DNA of 64,000 nt from Halichondria panicea (Eukaryota; Porifera; Demospongiae; Suberitida; Halichondriidae), in NCBI RefSeq assembly GCF_963675165.1, contig NC_087391.1, forward strand, positions 639,001 to 703,000. The letters run 5' to 3'. The translations under genes and the position numbers were made by a program. Under the pieces are notes generated by a model that was given only the letters and a program-made list of their open reading frames with translations, had not been told where the DNA came from and did no database searches. The stretch's first letter is position 1, and every line of letters starts with the position of its first letter. Positions 45,201 to 55,777 of the stretch are shown piece after piece.

Positions 45201-48200
45201 GCTAAAGAGGAGACTGGAAATCAGGAGCAAGTATAGCAGTATCAATCAAACAGTTTCTGAAGGTATTATATATATAATTATAATAACCAAAATGGTACAT
45301 GTCCATGCATGCTATTATATACACGGTATGTTTTTACAGGTACATGTAGTGTAAAGCTTTTTACTAGGGGGCCACTTGGGAATTTTAGCTCCTACGTAGG
45401 TCTATATGATTGAATAGCTTGACCGTAACATTGTGTAATGAAGTGGTACTCTTGTGCATGACTGTTATATTGTCATATTCTCCTCACAGGTAATGCAGTG
45501 ACTCCACTAGCCACTCCACACACAACCACTCAGTCAGGTAGCAGATACTGTGCATTGGTTTGACTGTAGTATTAATTTTGTAAATTTGTACAGTACTGTA
45601 CATTTTATAGAGGAAATGATGTCACTTAATTAACTGTCAATGTATATGTTTTATCTGTACAGTTCAACAACGATCAAGGGCCTATATAATTATGCTGTTG
45701 TGTGACCTCTAATAATGATTTTATAGTGTACATTTGCTTCAGCTAATAAATATATACAGCAGATATGGTGCTAGGAACCAAAGACCATTGTACGTATAAT
45801 GTTTCTCATGTGGTTTTCCTCTCAATTGATAATAAATACTATTCTGATTCATGGTTTACTCTGGGGTCTAATCTCTTTGTGTTCAATGTAGAGCACTTAT
45901 TGTTATTATAGTTTGATGTCCTTCATTTCCGTGGAAAATGACATGTTTTCGTATATCTAGAACACATTGGAGAATCTGTTGTGGAGATCACTAACAAATC
46001 TAAAAAGTTCAGCAATTTTGGAATTAAGATTTCTGTCCCGGAAAATTCGCTACCTGAAGGTATTGGTACGTGTGTCCTACACATATCCTTCGAGTTATCC
46101 ACTGACCTTGAGACTCCCGCTAACTTCGAACTACTCAGCTCAATTTATCGTGTGAAATGTGAGCCCAAAGTACAATTTAAGAAGCCTCTCACCTTGGAAA
46201 TACAACACTGTGCGAGTTTAAGCTCTGACCATCAACAAAAGCTCGTGTTTGCTCGAGCAACAGATCAGAGCAAAAAGTTTGAGATCCTGGAGGGTGGACA
46301 CTTTCCTATTGGTGAACGCTATGGATCCATCCAGCTTACTCGTTTCAGTCGCCTCGGTGTTTTCATTCGTAAATTATTAGGCTTTCCAACTGAGAAGATG
46401 TACAGTGCATTGCTGTTCAGAAAGAACTTACCCTGTCACACAATTGATGTGAAATGTGTGATATGTCGGGATCTAGCAACTCATGTACAGGTAGGTTTCC
46501 CAGTAATAGATAAGGAAGCATAATTATAGCCTATAGCTACCATGCAGTGTTACATAATTATGAGCTTTTATTATTACAGGTAATTAGAGAGGAGTTAGAA
46601 GAAAAAGATAGATTCACAAAAGAAATGGATCTAGGTCAAATTCGATTTGAAAATGCAGTAGAGATGGAGCTGCATTCAGAGAATCCCGAGCTTTGGACTG
46701 TTGATAGAGTATTATCCACTGTGAGTTATTATATATAGACATACAGGCGGTAATAATAATAAGCGTACACTCTTGGGGATCGAGGATAACATGCAACAAA
46801 ACAATGGACTGGTGTGACTATTACATGTACATATGCTTGCTTGTAGCTGTCCAGAGATCAAATTGAGGGATACTCAAGAGTGTTGAATTCTAATAGACGA
46901 CTTGGAGTTGTTCCAGCCATCCATTATAGATTTAACCTGAAGGAAATGTTTTTTTCTGAATCAGTAAACTTTTTGCTGACGAAAACCGATTTAGATGAAG
47001 AGAACCATCATTTGACCCTACACATTTGTTGTAAGTAATCTACAGGTATACGTACTACAATTATTGTAGAAAATAACTTTTCCTATACAATGCATCCAGC
47101 TTAGAGAGTAGATTACCACACATTTGTGAGTAGCTGTACTTAAATGTAAATATCTTTTGATTGGAACATTTCTAAGAAATGGTGTTGATACCAATGTGTA
47201 GGTGAATGACCAAGCTACAACATATCCAAAAATATTTCCATGGAAACATAAGGTGGTACAACAGCAAATTGTTATAGTGGGTAATCGGTTGTAATCTTGT
47301 ACAGCTAAGGTCCTAGACTTCATCACATAATTGTTCAATGGTTTAGGTATCCTGACCATATCCCTTTATATGGGTCTTACATAAATTATGTTCACAGTGT
47401 TTATAATTCATGATTTACTGGTTTTCACTTTTGTTAGAGTAATAACTTCTGAAAAATTAATAGCTTAGCTTTCAAATTTCTGTAGTAAGTTTACAGATAA
47501 ATGGGCTACATTTTGCAAGAACATCCCATTGCTGAGATAACACTGAAAAGCTACATAATTTACTATTTTCTACTGTTTTGATGACATCAGCAGCTGCAAA
47601 CCACAAACCAATGCCGCTTTAATCAACCACAAACGTAATTAAAAGTGGGCGTACAGTTATTGTACGCCCACTTACGTGGTGTCATCGATTTGTGGTTAGC
47701 AGCTTGTGATGTCATCAAAACGGTAGAAAATAGTAGTTTTTCAAACGTTAGAAAATAATTATAATTAAATAATAATTATTTAGAAATAAACGGTAGAAAA
47801 TAGTAGTTTTTCAAAAAATGTAGTTTTTCGGTGATATCTCAACAATGGAATAAGCATAGAGGATGTTCTTGGTATCAAAATGTAGCCCATTGGTTTGTAA
47901 ACTTACCAGAGAACTTTTAAAGCTAAGCTAAAAAATTTCCAGAAGATATTACTCTAACCAAAAGTGTACCTAAAAACCGGTAAATCATGAATTATAGACA
48001 CTGTGAACATAATTTATGGTAATACCCCTTTATGGTCAGGATACCTAAACCACTGAACAATTATGTGAAGAAGTCTAGGACCTTAGCTGTACAAAATTAC
48101 TGTTCTATTACTCCAACCGATTACCCACTATAACTGTTGTTCTACTAATCACCACAAACCCACCACCTTATGTTTCCATGGAAACATTGTAGCTTGGTCA

Positions 48201-50626
48201 TTCACCTACACATTGGTGTCAACAGCATTTCTTAGAAATGTTCCAATCGAAAGATATGTACACTTAAGTACAGCTACTCACAAATTTGTGGTAATCTACT
48301 CTCTAAGCTGGACGCACTGTACATGTATATCAGGAGCACATTACAGAAGGAGCGTCTAACTGGTCTAACTGTGCATGGATTTGGAAATCGCATCTCGTGT
48401 GCTTTCCTAAACGCCGCATTGCCTTATAACATGCAGCTGTACCTCCACACCGTTAGCCTCGAATCCAGGCCTAGCCTGTATGAATCGGTGAGGCACTATG
48501 TAGAACGTTTGCTGTGCAGGCCATGGTCATGAGGGATACAGTAAACGTAGAGCAAGCTAGCTGGCTATACCGGCTTGTCTCTTGATTCCTTTTTCTTTCC
48601 TCTTATTGTCGATAGGTGTGGTCAATAATACTGAACATGCCTACTATTCATAAATTTTCGTGGGTATACATTTTCCGCGGTACAGGCTCAATCCGCGAAA
48701 ACCGAGAACATTTTTATACCCTCGAAATATACCCGCTATACGGTACTGTCCTGATACTTGTGTGCACAAACCTTAACAACTTATTTTTTCCTCAGTACCC
48801 CGTATTCTGGGAAGGAGTGACTCAACCACACAGAGAGGTCAGTTCAAGTGTATAGCCAACGTATTTTGTGTATATTTTTAAGTGCACCTTCAGTTGTTGA
48901 CCCAAACAAATCTGGAAGTGATTTCCTGATAACATCTGTAGCCTTACAGTGTAGGGTGCCGTTAAGTAGAGACTTGGCTTGATACAATAAAGGGCGTAAG
49001 AACTCAGTCATCTTTGCACAATACTTCTATGTAACGGACTCTAATTTCAGAATACAAATAGTATACGGTTTATTTTACTGACAGTATCCACAAATACACG
49101 GATTACCCCCTTTTTGGGGTAATGTACGCGCATGCGCATACAAGGTATACCAGGCCGCCTTTCTTGTCGCGGCCTGGAATTGAGGCTAGTCAGTTTCGTG
49201 CAAATCCAATGGTTTCCTGCTGCTGCTAAACGTTTTTTCTTTCTTTTATTATGTTGAATCCTCAGTTTTGACAAATGTACAATACAACAAGAGATAATTT
49301 TTTGGTTACGAAGTACTGCTGAAAAAAGATTATTTATGATCGACGTCAATGTGGGGCATAATAATTATGTTTTTTTAACAATGCTGAAATTAGGGAAGCT
49401 AGTGCTCAAAAGCATAATAGGCAGAAAAAGAGCATAATTTGCCAGGGCCTAGTCTTAGGGCAGGCTGTATTACCAGTGTACATGTACACAGTGTTCACTG
49501 TCTCTGCCCCACAATGACAACAGAACTCTTACAACTGCCCAATTCATTTACCATACATTTTTTAGTTGAGCTGCTTCAGCATTACACAATTAAAAGGTGA
49601 TGGAAGTGATGGAAGCTTCGGACAAAAATATTAGCTCGTAGGTCTAAGAGTAGCTTGACCGTAACATTGTGTAATGAAGGTGGTACTCTTGTGCATGACT
49701 GTTATATTGTCATATCCTCCTCGCAGTGACTCCACTAGCCACTCCACACACAACCACTCAGTCAGGTAGCACATACTGTGCATTGGTTTGCATTGTGAAT
49801 TTGGTCAACATTACATCTACAGTCTATGATGTCTCAATAATGTGTGTTTTATCTAACCCCAAGTAACTATAATAGTGTCTATGTTGGTGGTAATTCTCTA
49901 TCAGATCATAGTTTCATTACCATTGTCTTCATTCCTACCATTCATTACCCCAACCACACATATTTATCAGATGGCTTGTATATGCAATGTCATTAGCGCA
50001 CTTTAAACTTTGCTTGATCCCATAATAAATATTAAGGCCTGCCCTAAACTTGATTCTTTGAGACTGATGTCCCGTGATGTCATCATCCTTTGTTACAAGC
50101 GTACCTTTTCTATTTAAGTGAATTTGAAAAAAGGCTTACATATTTATTATGGGATCAAGCATGTTTGTAATCTTGTGTTATTGTATAAGCTGGTCACTTT
50201 CCCTAAAAATAACGAATAACATTATGTTCACATGTGTGTACAGGAGGATTGTCAGCAGAGGAGCATCCTAGCAAAACCGATCAAACAGTAGAAATTTCAA
50301 AACTGTTTCTGACTGGAGCTGATATCCAAACAATTCGCGATAGTCTCAAAAATGCAAGCAAAGATTGGTTTGATTTAGGATTGGCTCTCGGAATGAATAT
50401 TACTGACTTGAAAGACATTGAAGACCAACACGCTAATAACAAACGCCGCCTAACAGAGATGGTGGGCAAGCGTCTTGAAGTCACTGATCCAGAACATCCG
50501 ATGACATGGCCTTACATATGTGATTGTCTAAGGAGGCCTACCGTTGCGCGTAACGATGTAGCCAAGGAAATTGAAGACAAGTATGTGAGGACAGCAACTG
50601 CAGTTGCTCATAGTGCCACCAATTGA
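42268..50626 (+). CDS. Ankyrin / death-fold / kinase / ZU5 / death-domain protein, copy A
   Basis: Exons 42268-43714, 43782-43901, 43956-44084, 44142-44321, 44372-45262, 45490-45537, 45961-46490, 46580-46720, 46847-47030, 49727-49765 and 50244-50626 total 4092 nt and stay in one frame: 1363 residues. Parts in order: 14 ankyrin repeats; a death-fold domain (ELSLKVLSMELKTV through TWERIADTLEELVGMGDLAQ); a TKL-like kinase with GSGAFGTVF, CAVKVL, HRDLCGENILL, CDFGMSK and MPPEA, all catalytic residues present; a Thr/Pro linker; a ZU5 domain (ISVPENSLPEG; YRVKCEPKVQFKKPLTLEI); a UPA-like region; and a C-terminal death domain (WFDLGLALGMNITDLKDIED; TWPYICDCLRR). ZU5-UPA-death modules occur in UNC5, PIDD and ankyrins, but joined to ankyrin repeats and a kinase the set is unusual. 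A sensor-kinase role is inferred. The join to the last exon needs the 39-nt exon at 49727. Shorter isoforms or two genes are possible. Confidence 0.8.
42470..43500. repeat. Near-identical 99-bp ankyrin-coding tandem array (copy A)
   Basis: About ten consecutive 33-residue repeats with consensus GWSALMIASQNGHSDVVK then LIEKGAQVNMQ. DNA identity between units is very high, so recent unequal exchange or gene conversion is likely. One unit has a 3-bp insertion giving IAASQ. Confidence 0.95.
47083..48318. mobile_element. ~1.24 kb foldback element with ~0.55 kb inverted arms
   Basis: Lies in the intron 47031-49726 of the ankyrin-kinase gene. The left arm from about 47083 (GCATCCAGCTTAGAGAGTAG) is the inverse of the right arm ending about 48318 (CTACTCTCTAAGCTGGACGC). 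Matching continues through CAATGTGTAGGTGAATGACC and CATGGAAACATAAGGTGGT far into the element. The centre holds a perfect small palindrome, GTGGGCGTAC ... GTACGCCCAC, near 47646-47674. No protein is encoded. Confidence 0.85.
48454..49188. mobile_element. Element with TAGCCTC ... GAGGCTA termini
   Basis: Left end TAGCCTCGAATCCAGGCC, right end GGCCTGGAATTGAGGCTA, inverse with two mismatches. It has the same termini family as the 26743 element. Inside at about 48650-48745 lies a truncated TACCGTATAGCGGG-type MITE (right end CCCGCTATACGGTA), so this is probably a nested insertion. No clear target duplication. Confidence 0.6.
49650..49790. repeat. Duplicated mini-exon with flanking intron (copy of 45415-45555)
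   Basis: About 140 bp repeat of the intron end, mini-exon and following intron start of exon 6 of the ankyrin-kinase gene (shared AGCTTGACCGTAACATTGTG and TGACTCCACTAGCCACTCCA). The copy lost the first 9 exon bases but keeps a GCAG acceptor at 49726 and donor GTAGCA at 49766. Confidence 0.9.
50012..50160. mobile_element. MITE with GCTTGATCCCATAATAAATAT termini
   Basis: A 149 bp element in the last intron of the ankyrin-kinase gene. Left GCTTGATCCCATAATAAATA and right TATTTATTATGGGATCAAGC are exact inverses over 20 bp. Interior unrelated to the TACCGTA family. Confidence 0.85.
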
Positions 50627-51098
50627 TCATGAGAACCTGATAAGGTAGTGTGTTTGTAATCTGATTGTAGTCTAATCTTGTGTCATGTTGCTTAAGACTC
50701 TGAGGTGACCCCAAAGCATTCCACTTTATTTGTTCCTGTATAATTAGGTAGTGCGGTGATAGAGTTGCTGACTCAGCGATTATCAGCCATCACTCGACTG
50801 AGACAACATGAAGTATCTTCTCTGACGTTGCTAAGGCCGTTGCTAGGCTACACCATCGAACAAAACCCATCATACATCGTGACCTTTTGCTGAATTCCAT
50901 AGTAAAATTTAGGTTTTCTTCCCACTAGTGGTTATAAAAGTAGTAGCCTATAAAAGGGACCAAATGAGTTATTGGTTGGGATGGTGGGGCATAAGTCCCA
51001 AATGGATATCTCTTAAAGAAATCTCACAATGAGACCAATCCAATGATACTCGTATCATCACATCCTCACACAACACACACCCGCCCACATGCACACAG
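50627..51098. other. Spacer after ankyrin-kinase A
   Basis: 472 bp after the stop. A possible exon at about 50750-50868 (reading VIELLTQRLSAITRLRQHEV) ends in a stop and matches nothing I know. The rest holds no recognisable feature. Confidence 0.35.
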
Positions 51099-51590
51099 GC
51101 ACTGGGCATACTACTGTTCAAGCTGTGCTTCATGGATACTCCATTTGGTGACAACCCTCTAGCCATAGTTAGTGCTCAGTACAGCATTCCTGAAGACTCT
51201 CCCTACACACAAGACCTGCACACCTTGAGAGGTACATGTACACACACACACACCCCACCCCCTCACACACATACACACATAAATCCTATAGTAAATGTAA
51301 CCAGCACCACTGGGTATACATATAAAACCGAGTTATTATAATAGTGGGGCTTTTCTTTGTGAACTGGGCCTGTTTTTTCAGAGCTAATTATATTTAAGAA
51401 CACACACTAGCTACAGGTGCTATGATACTCTGCCATCCTTAAGTGTATTGCTCTAATGATACGTGTATTCTCCCCCTCCCTTGTAGGCTACCTGTTGACC
51501 TCTGACCCTGAGCTGTGTCCCAGTATCTGGCAAGTGTGTGAGGTGGTGTCCATGATCACAGGAACCACCAACCATGTCACTAATGTCTGT
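51099..51590 (+). pseudogene. NAK-family kinase fragment (AAK1/GAK/BMP2K-like), two exons
   Basis: Exon 51099-51231 reads ALGILLFKLCFMDTPFGDN then SAQYSIPEDSPYTQDLHTLR. Exon 51487-51590 reads GYLLTSDPELCPSIWQVCEV. Together they match the C-lobe end of AAK1-type kinases (ALGCLLYKLC, LPFGES, FTIPDNSRYSQD, PDPDKRPDIYQV). NAK kinases phosphorylate the AP2 mu subunit in clathrin-mediated endocytosis. The N-lobe, catalytic loop and activation segment are absent on both sides, although acceptor and donor sites at exon edges are intact. It is therefore called a stranded fragment, probably carried in by a rearrangement. An unseen long-intron gene is less likely because other genes lie on both sides. 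Confidence 0.7.
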
Positions 51591-51722
51591 GTGAGTACCT
51601 TACTATTAGTATACCCTGTGTATGTATAGTGGTGGGTAGACCAACAGTGGCTGTATTATAGAGGGTGGTCTGCTAACACAGGTCCATGCAAACATATTCA
51701 CCCAATGTGTTATATTCTGCAG

Positions 51723-52400
51723 GCAAACCAACTGATGCAGCTAACAAGGAGTATATATCAGAGGATTTGGTTCTGTTTAAAGATAAGCCCATCGGAAGTG
51801 GTGCATTCGGTTCAGTATTTAAAGGAGAACTGAATGGACAGCCTTGTGCCATCAAATTGCTACATGCAGTTGCCAGTGAAATACGAACCCAAATACCAAC
51901 TGCGAGTCTCGCCTCAACAGATTCTACTGAGAGGTTTCGTAAAGAATGTGAATTCTTTGAGTTGTTTCAACACCCCAATATTGTCCGTCACCTAGCAACC
52001 AAGAAACATCCCAAGACGAACCACCTCGTCCTTGCTCTAGAACTGATGGACTGCAACCTGCGACAATACTTCACTCCTCAGACTGACAAAGAACCCGTCA
52101 AGCTCTCACTAGCTATCCAGACCAGCCTCTGTGCAAGCATTCGCTCACAAAGGATACATGCCACCAGAAGCTACTGACATGGAGTCATCGTCCTATAACT
52201 CGAAATTTGACATCTTCTCATTTGGTGTTCTAATAGTTCAAATTGTCCGCCACCTTCCCACCATTAAAGACGGAAAATATCGTAAATATGAATTGAAACT
52301 GATCAAAGATGCTCACCCCATCAAGGAACTTATAATAGATTGTTTGAATGAGAACAGAGACAATCGACATTAGCTGCTCAGCTAAAGAGGAGACTGGCCT
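51723..52400 (+). pseudogene. Kinase-exon copy of the ankyrin-kinase family, catalytic loop deleted
   Basis: Starts at a GCAG acceptor and reads ISEDLVLFKDKPIGSGAFGS, CAIKLLHAV, ERFRKECEFFELFQHPNIV and LALELMDCNLRQYFTPQ, closely matching copy A and even more closely the 63776 exon of copy B. After SLAIQTSLC the sequence jumps to the segment that in copy A starts at 44952. The equivalent of 44785-44951 (167 bp, holding the HRDL and DFG motifs) is missing, and the length shifts the frame, ending soon in a stop. A later base loss near 52370 gives another stop. It cannot encode an active kinase. No ankyrin or death-fold exons precede it. Confidence 0.9.
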
Positions 52401-52968
52401 AGTGTTATGACTGTCATCTTTGTCTTGTTATTATAGTCACGCTATTTACGATGAATATTCCACTTTCACAATGTACATACATGCATGTGTGTAGTGTATC
52501 ATTTGTGGGAGAGAGTGAAGATCAAATTACCTTTACAGCCCTTACAGTGATCATAGCAACAGATGTCATCTCACCAATGGCTATGATAAGTCTAACCCAC
52601 ACATCCTGTATACCTTGTATGGTAACCACAGCAATAGAGCATTATAAGGTATCAGGAGTACTTGTATCAAAAAAGTGACCTCAAAGGAATACAAGATAAG
52701 ATATTAAAATGTACTGTATAGAGCAAAAAGATAAATTTCGTGCTCTCTAAAAGCGTTTCGTTGAATTTGTGGGTGACTGCTTACCAGAAACAATGCCTTA
52801 ATATAATCTTTGCACGTTATAGCACATAGTAATTCTGAAAAATCGTGTATTTCGTAGGATGAGAAGCAAAAAATTCACGCTATACGGTATCAAATATATA
52901 AATGACCTCAAGGGAACACAGAACACAACAAAAACATAACATTAGTAACAGAGTTCAACAGTCTCTAG
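52401..52968. other. Spacer between kinase pseudogene and PARP1 3' end
   Basis: 568 bp without a supported gene; includes a MITE remnant at 52712-52889. The right end holds the PARP1 3' UTR on the minus strand. Confidence 0.45.
52712..52889. mobile_element. Degenerate TACCGTATAGCG-type MITE
   Basis: Right end CACGCTATACGGTA and left end TACTGTATAGAGC are imperfect inverses, with AAATTTCGTG-like blocks inside both ends. An older copy of the family seen at 58132. Confidence 0.65.
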
Positions 52969-55777
52969 CTACCACTTGTACTTGAAGTTCATTTTGAGCA
53001 GGCACTTGATTCTTATCTGGCTCACATCATACAATGAACCTGTGATAAAGATTAACAAACTAGCCGATTAGATATTATATTAATATACATGTAGTCTGTA
53101 CAAAGTGTTTAACATCCTACACAACACACACACACACACCCACACACACCCACACGCACACCCACACACTGACACTGAATAGGATACTCATTATAGAGTA
53201 GTGAGGTATTGTCGACGGCTGTGGAGGAGCCCTTGCCCATGGGGATGACCACACCCTCCTCAGTGGTCTTGTGGCCGTCAGTAGTGGGGGCGGTCCGACC
53301 CAGACCCTTGGTACTGTGCTTACCAGCTGGCAGCTTGTCTACATACTTGGAGTGGGTCAGCTCACACCTGCACACACACACACACACACACAGCATTTGA
53401 GTATAATTGATGAAAATATGAAATTCAAGGTTACTTATCACACACACAGTAAGAGAATATGCAGGGTCAGCAGATATTAATAAACAACACACAAAATCCA
53501 CACAACCATAATGACCAAAGCAGGCTCAGGGTCCCAAAACAACAAAGAACTATTGTTACACAGGTTGCCATGATATCTAATCAAGATCCTAAACAAAACC
53601 ATGGAAACCAACTAAGTCATCAGTACACAGTGGTTCAAGTATTGGGAGATGGTACAGTAATTATAAAATTACTCTCTTTATTTCCAAAGCCCCACCCACT
53701 GAAGCACAACCCTCACACCTTACACACCACTCACATGTCTCCGAGGGCAACCTCACAGAGGAGCATGAGTCCCTCGTTGTCAGAGCGAGAGGTGTTACAG
53801 TAATTGGCACTCTTGGAGACCATGTCTGCAAAGTACACCCCCTTCCCAAACATGTAGCCAGTCACTGGCGCCTCTGGTGGAGCTATTCGAAGACCCTGGG
53901 ACAAATTAAACAGTGAGTAAAAATTTACAAGTCATCATTGTGAAGACTTCAACTGCATACATGTACATGTAGACATTGACACACACCAAATGTTATAACT
54001 GAATGTGCATACACAACATACCTGAGATAGTATTCCCACAAAGTTGGTCTTCCTGGAGCCGTGCCAGAGCAACTGTCTGTTGTGGAGCTTTGAGAATGGT
54101 TTGTATTTCTTCCCCTCCCCTTCTCTGTCCACTTTGAACACCTCCAGCACCTCCAGTGAGTACTGAGAGTGGGTGACCGCATGAGTGTTGGACACGTACT
54201 CCTGCAGCATTGAGAACTCATCAGAGCTCTTGGGCAGCACCTGACGTGGTGGGGAGGGTAATAAAGGAAGTAAAAAGGATGAACTTATTAATAATTGTTT
54301 GTTTGGGTGATTTTTGTATGGAGGAAATTTTCGTACATTTCGTATTGAAGAGTAGCACTGCAATAGATTTAACATCACTATCCTGAGCTTTACGAATATT
54401 TAAAATACATATTTAAATGGGTAACACATACAAAAATGACCCGCTATACGGTACTGAATAACAGCCAGCTTGCATGTTTACGTTCACCTTTGTGTATACA
54501 TATAAACAAACAGCAAAAACATAATTAATTTTAGCATACCTGCAAAAAGAATCGACAGGTTTGTTGGCTGGAAACAGGAGTGACATCTTGAGCTGCTCAT
54601 AATGCAGGTCCAATGGATCCTTCCCTCCACTCACACCATCCTCCTGTTTCAGTAGCGAGTAGGCCACCTCAATCTCCAGTAGATTATCCAACATTTGTGT
54701 CTTTATCTTTATAACCTCCTCTGAGTTCAGTGGGGGTGGTTTCGTCATGCCAAAGTCATGTGGTACTAGAGTGTAGAATCTGTTAGTACAGTCCAGGATT
54801 TTGCTCGGATTCTGAGTCCCAACAATCTCTCGTTGTAGCTCAGAGAGGACAGAATATGCACTCTCTATCTGTCGCCGTGACAACTTTCCCAAAGGCATCT
54901 TCTTTATATCAATCTGTGGCAAACAGAGTGTGCAGAATTGAATTGCTGTTGCACAATTCATATAAAACTAGCTTGTAATAAGACAATCCCTAGCTAAGAC
55001 ATGGCTTGTGCATGTACCTATACGAGATCTTGTATGGGAAATCGAGTGGCTAGTGTACTCTCTTATATTAAAGACCCACCTCAAACTCCAGCATAGCTTT
55101 CTTCATGCTCTCCACATCAAATATCATTCGAATGAGATCTTGTATCTCAGGGGCCAGTGTGGACTTTGAACCAGGAGCAATTCCAAGCTGTTGCCCAGTG
55201 TCCTCATCACCACCATAGTCTATCTCCAGGGGGTAGAACTTGCTAGGTCTCTTAACAAAGCTCTCTTTACTGGTGCCCCATGAATTGCCTGTCTTGTCTT
55301 GGTAGAGGAACTCAAAGTGCTTCTTGGCAGCAGGTTTGGAGGCTCCAAAACTCTGTGAAGGATAATTAACAAACAATTATTCTCTGTATCATAAAAAAAA
55401 AGTGTTCCATTCAGAAACAAATTTGCAGTACCTAACCTTCAACAAAATATTGCTTATACAAAGTATCCTGTATCTAAAGCTACTTTCTTCCCCCTCCCTC
55501 CCCCCCCTCTCAGTGGTTTAGCTCACCTCTGTCTTTGAGCCTCCTATGGTGGTCCCCACACGACCCCATGACCTGAACACATAGTAGTTCTTGCTGGAGT
55601 CTCCTTCGAGCAGCTGCAGCTTGTAGTACGAGTTAGTGCCTCTTATGACATCGACCAATCCAAGTACAGCATTCCAGACCACACCCCTCTCCTCCAGTAC
55701 GTGGTGTGACCCCTCCAGCTCTGAATCAGGGTCCACTGCAGCACCACCCTTTACCATCACCTTGACCTTGCTGGGAC
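52969..55777 (-). CDS. PARP1: PARP1 C-terminal half (WGR, regulatory and catalytic domains), copy A
   Basis: Minus-strand exons: 55777-55527 ([46 protein letters not shown]), 55352-55080 ([16 protein letters not shown]), 54913 to about 54540 (regulatory helices: [32 protein letters not shown]), 54240-54022, 53895-53735, 53367 to about 53172 and a last exon ending at TAG 52971-52969. The ADP-ribosyltransferase triad is complete: His in [11 protein letters not shown], Tyr in [13 protein letters not shown], Glu in [12 protein letters not shown]1 senses DNA breaks and makes poly(ADP-ribose). The zinc fingers and BRCT domain expected upstream are absent; sorting-nexin exons sit there instead. The regulatory exon is altered at its 3' end: after EQLK it leaves the normal sequence (TKMD plus donor in copy B). 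The nearest strong donor breaks the frame, while a weaker AAAG|GTGAAC further on restores it. It may be a non-functional fragment. Confidence 0.85.
54316..54453. mobile_element. Truncated TACCGTATAGCGGG-type MITE
   Basis: Right end ACCCGCTATACGGTA is clear; the left end is not. It lies in a PARP1 copy A intron. Confidence 0.45.

Noticed and set aside
47018..47359. Minus-strand open frame in the foldback arm
   Set aside because: Non-coding repeat arm; the opposite arm carries the inverse with stops.
50750..50868. Possible exon reading VIELLTQRLSAITRLRQ
   Set aside because: Has an AG acceptor and an in-frame stop but no recognisable partner exon or family; too weak to call.
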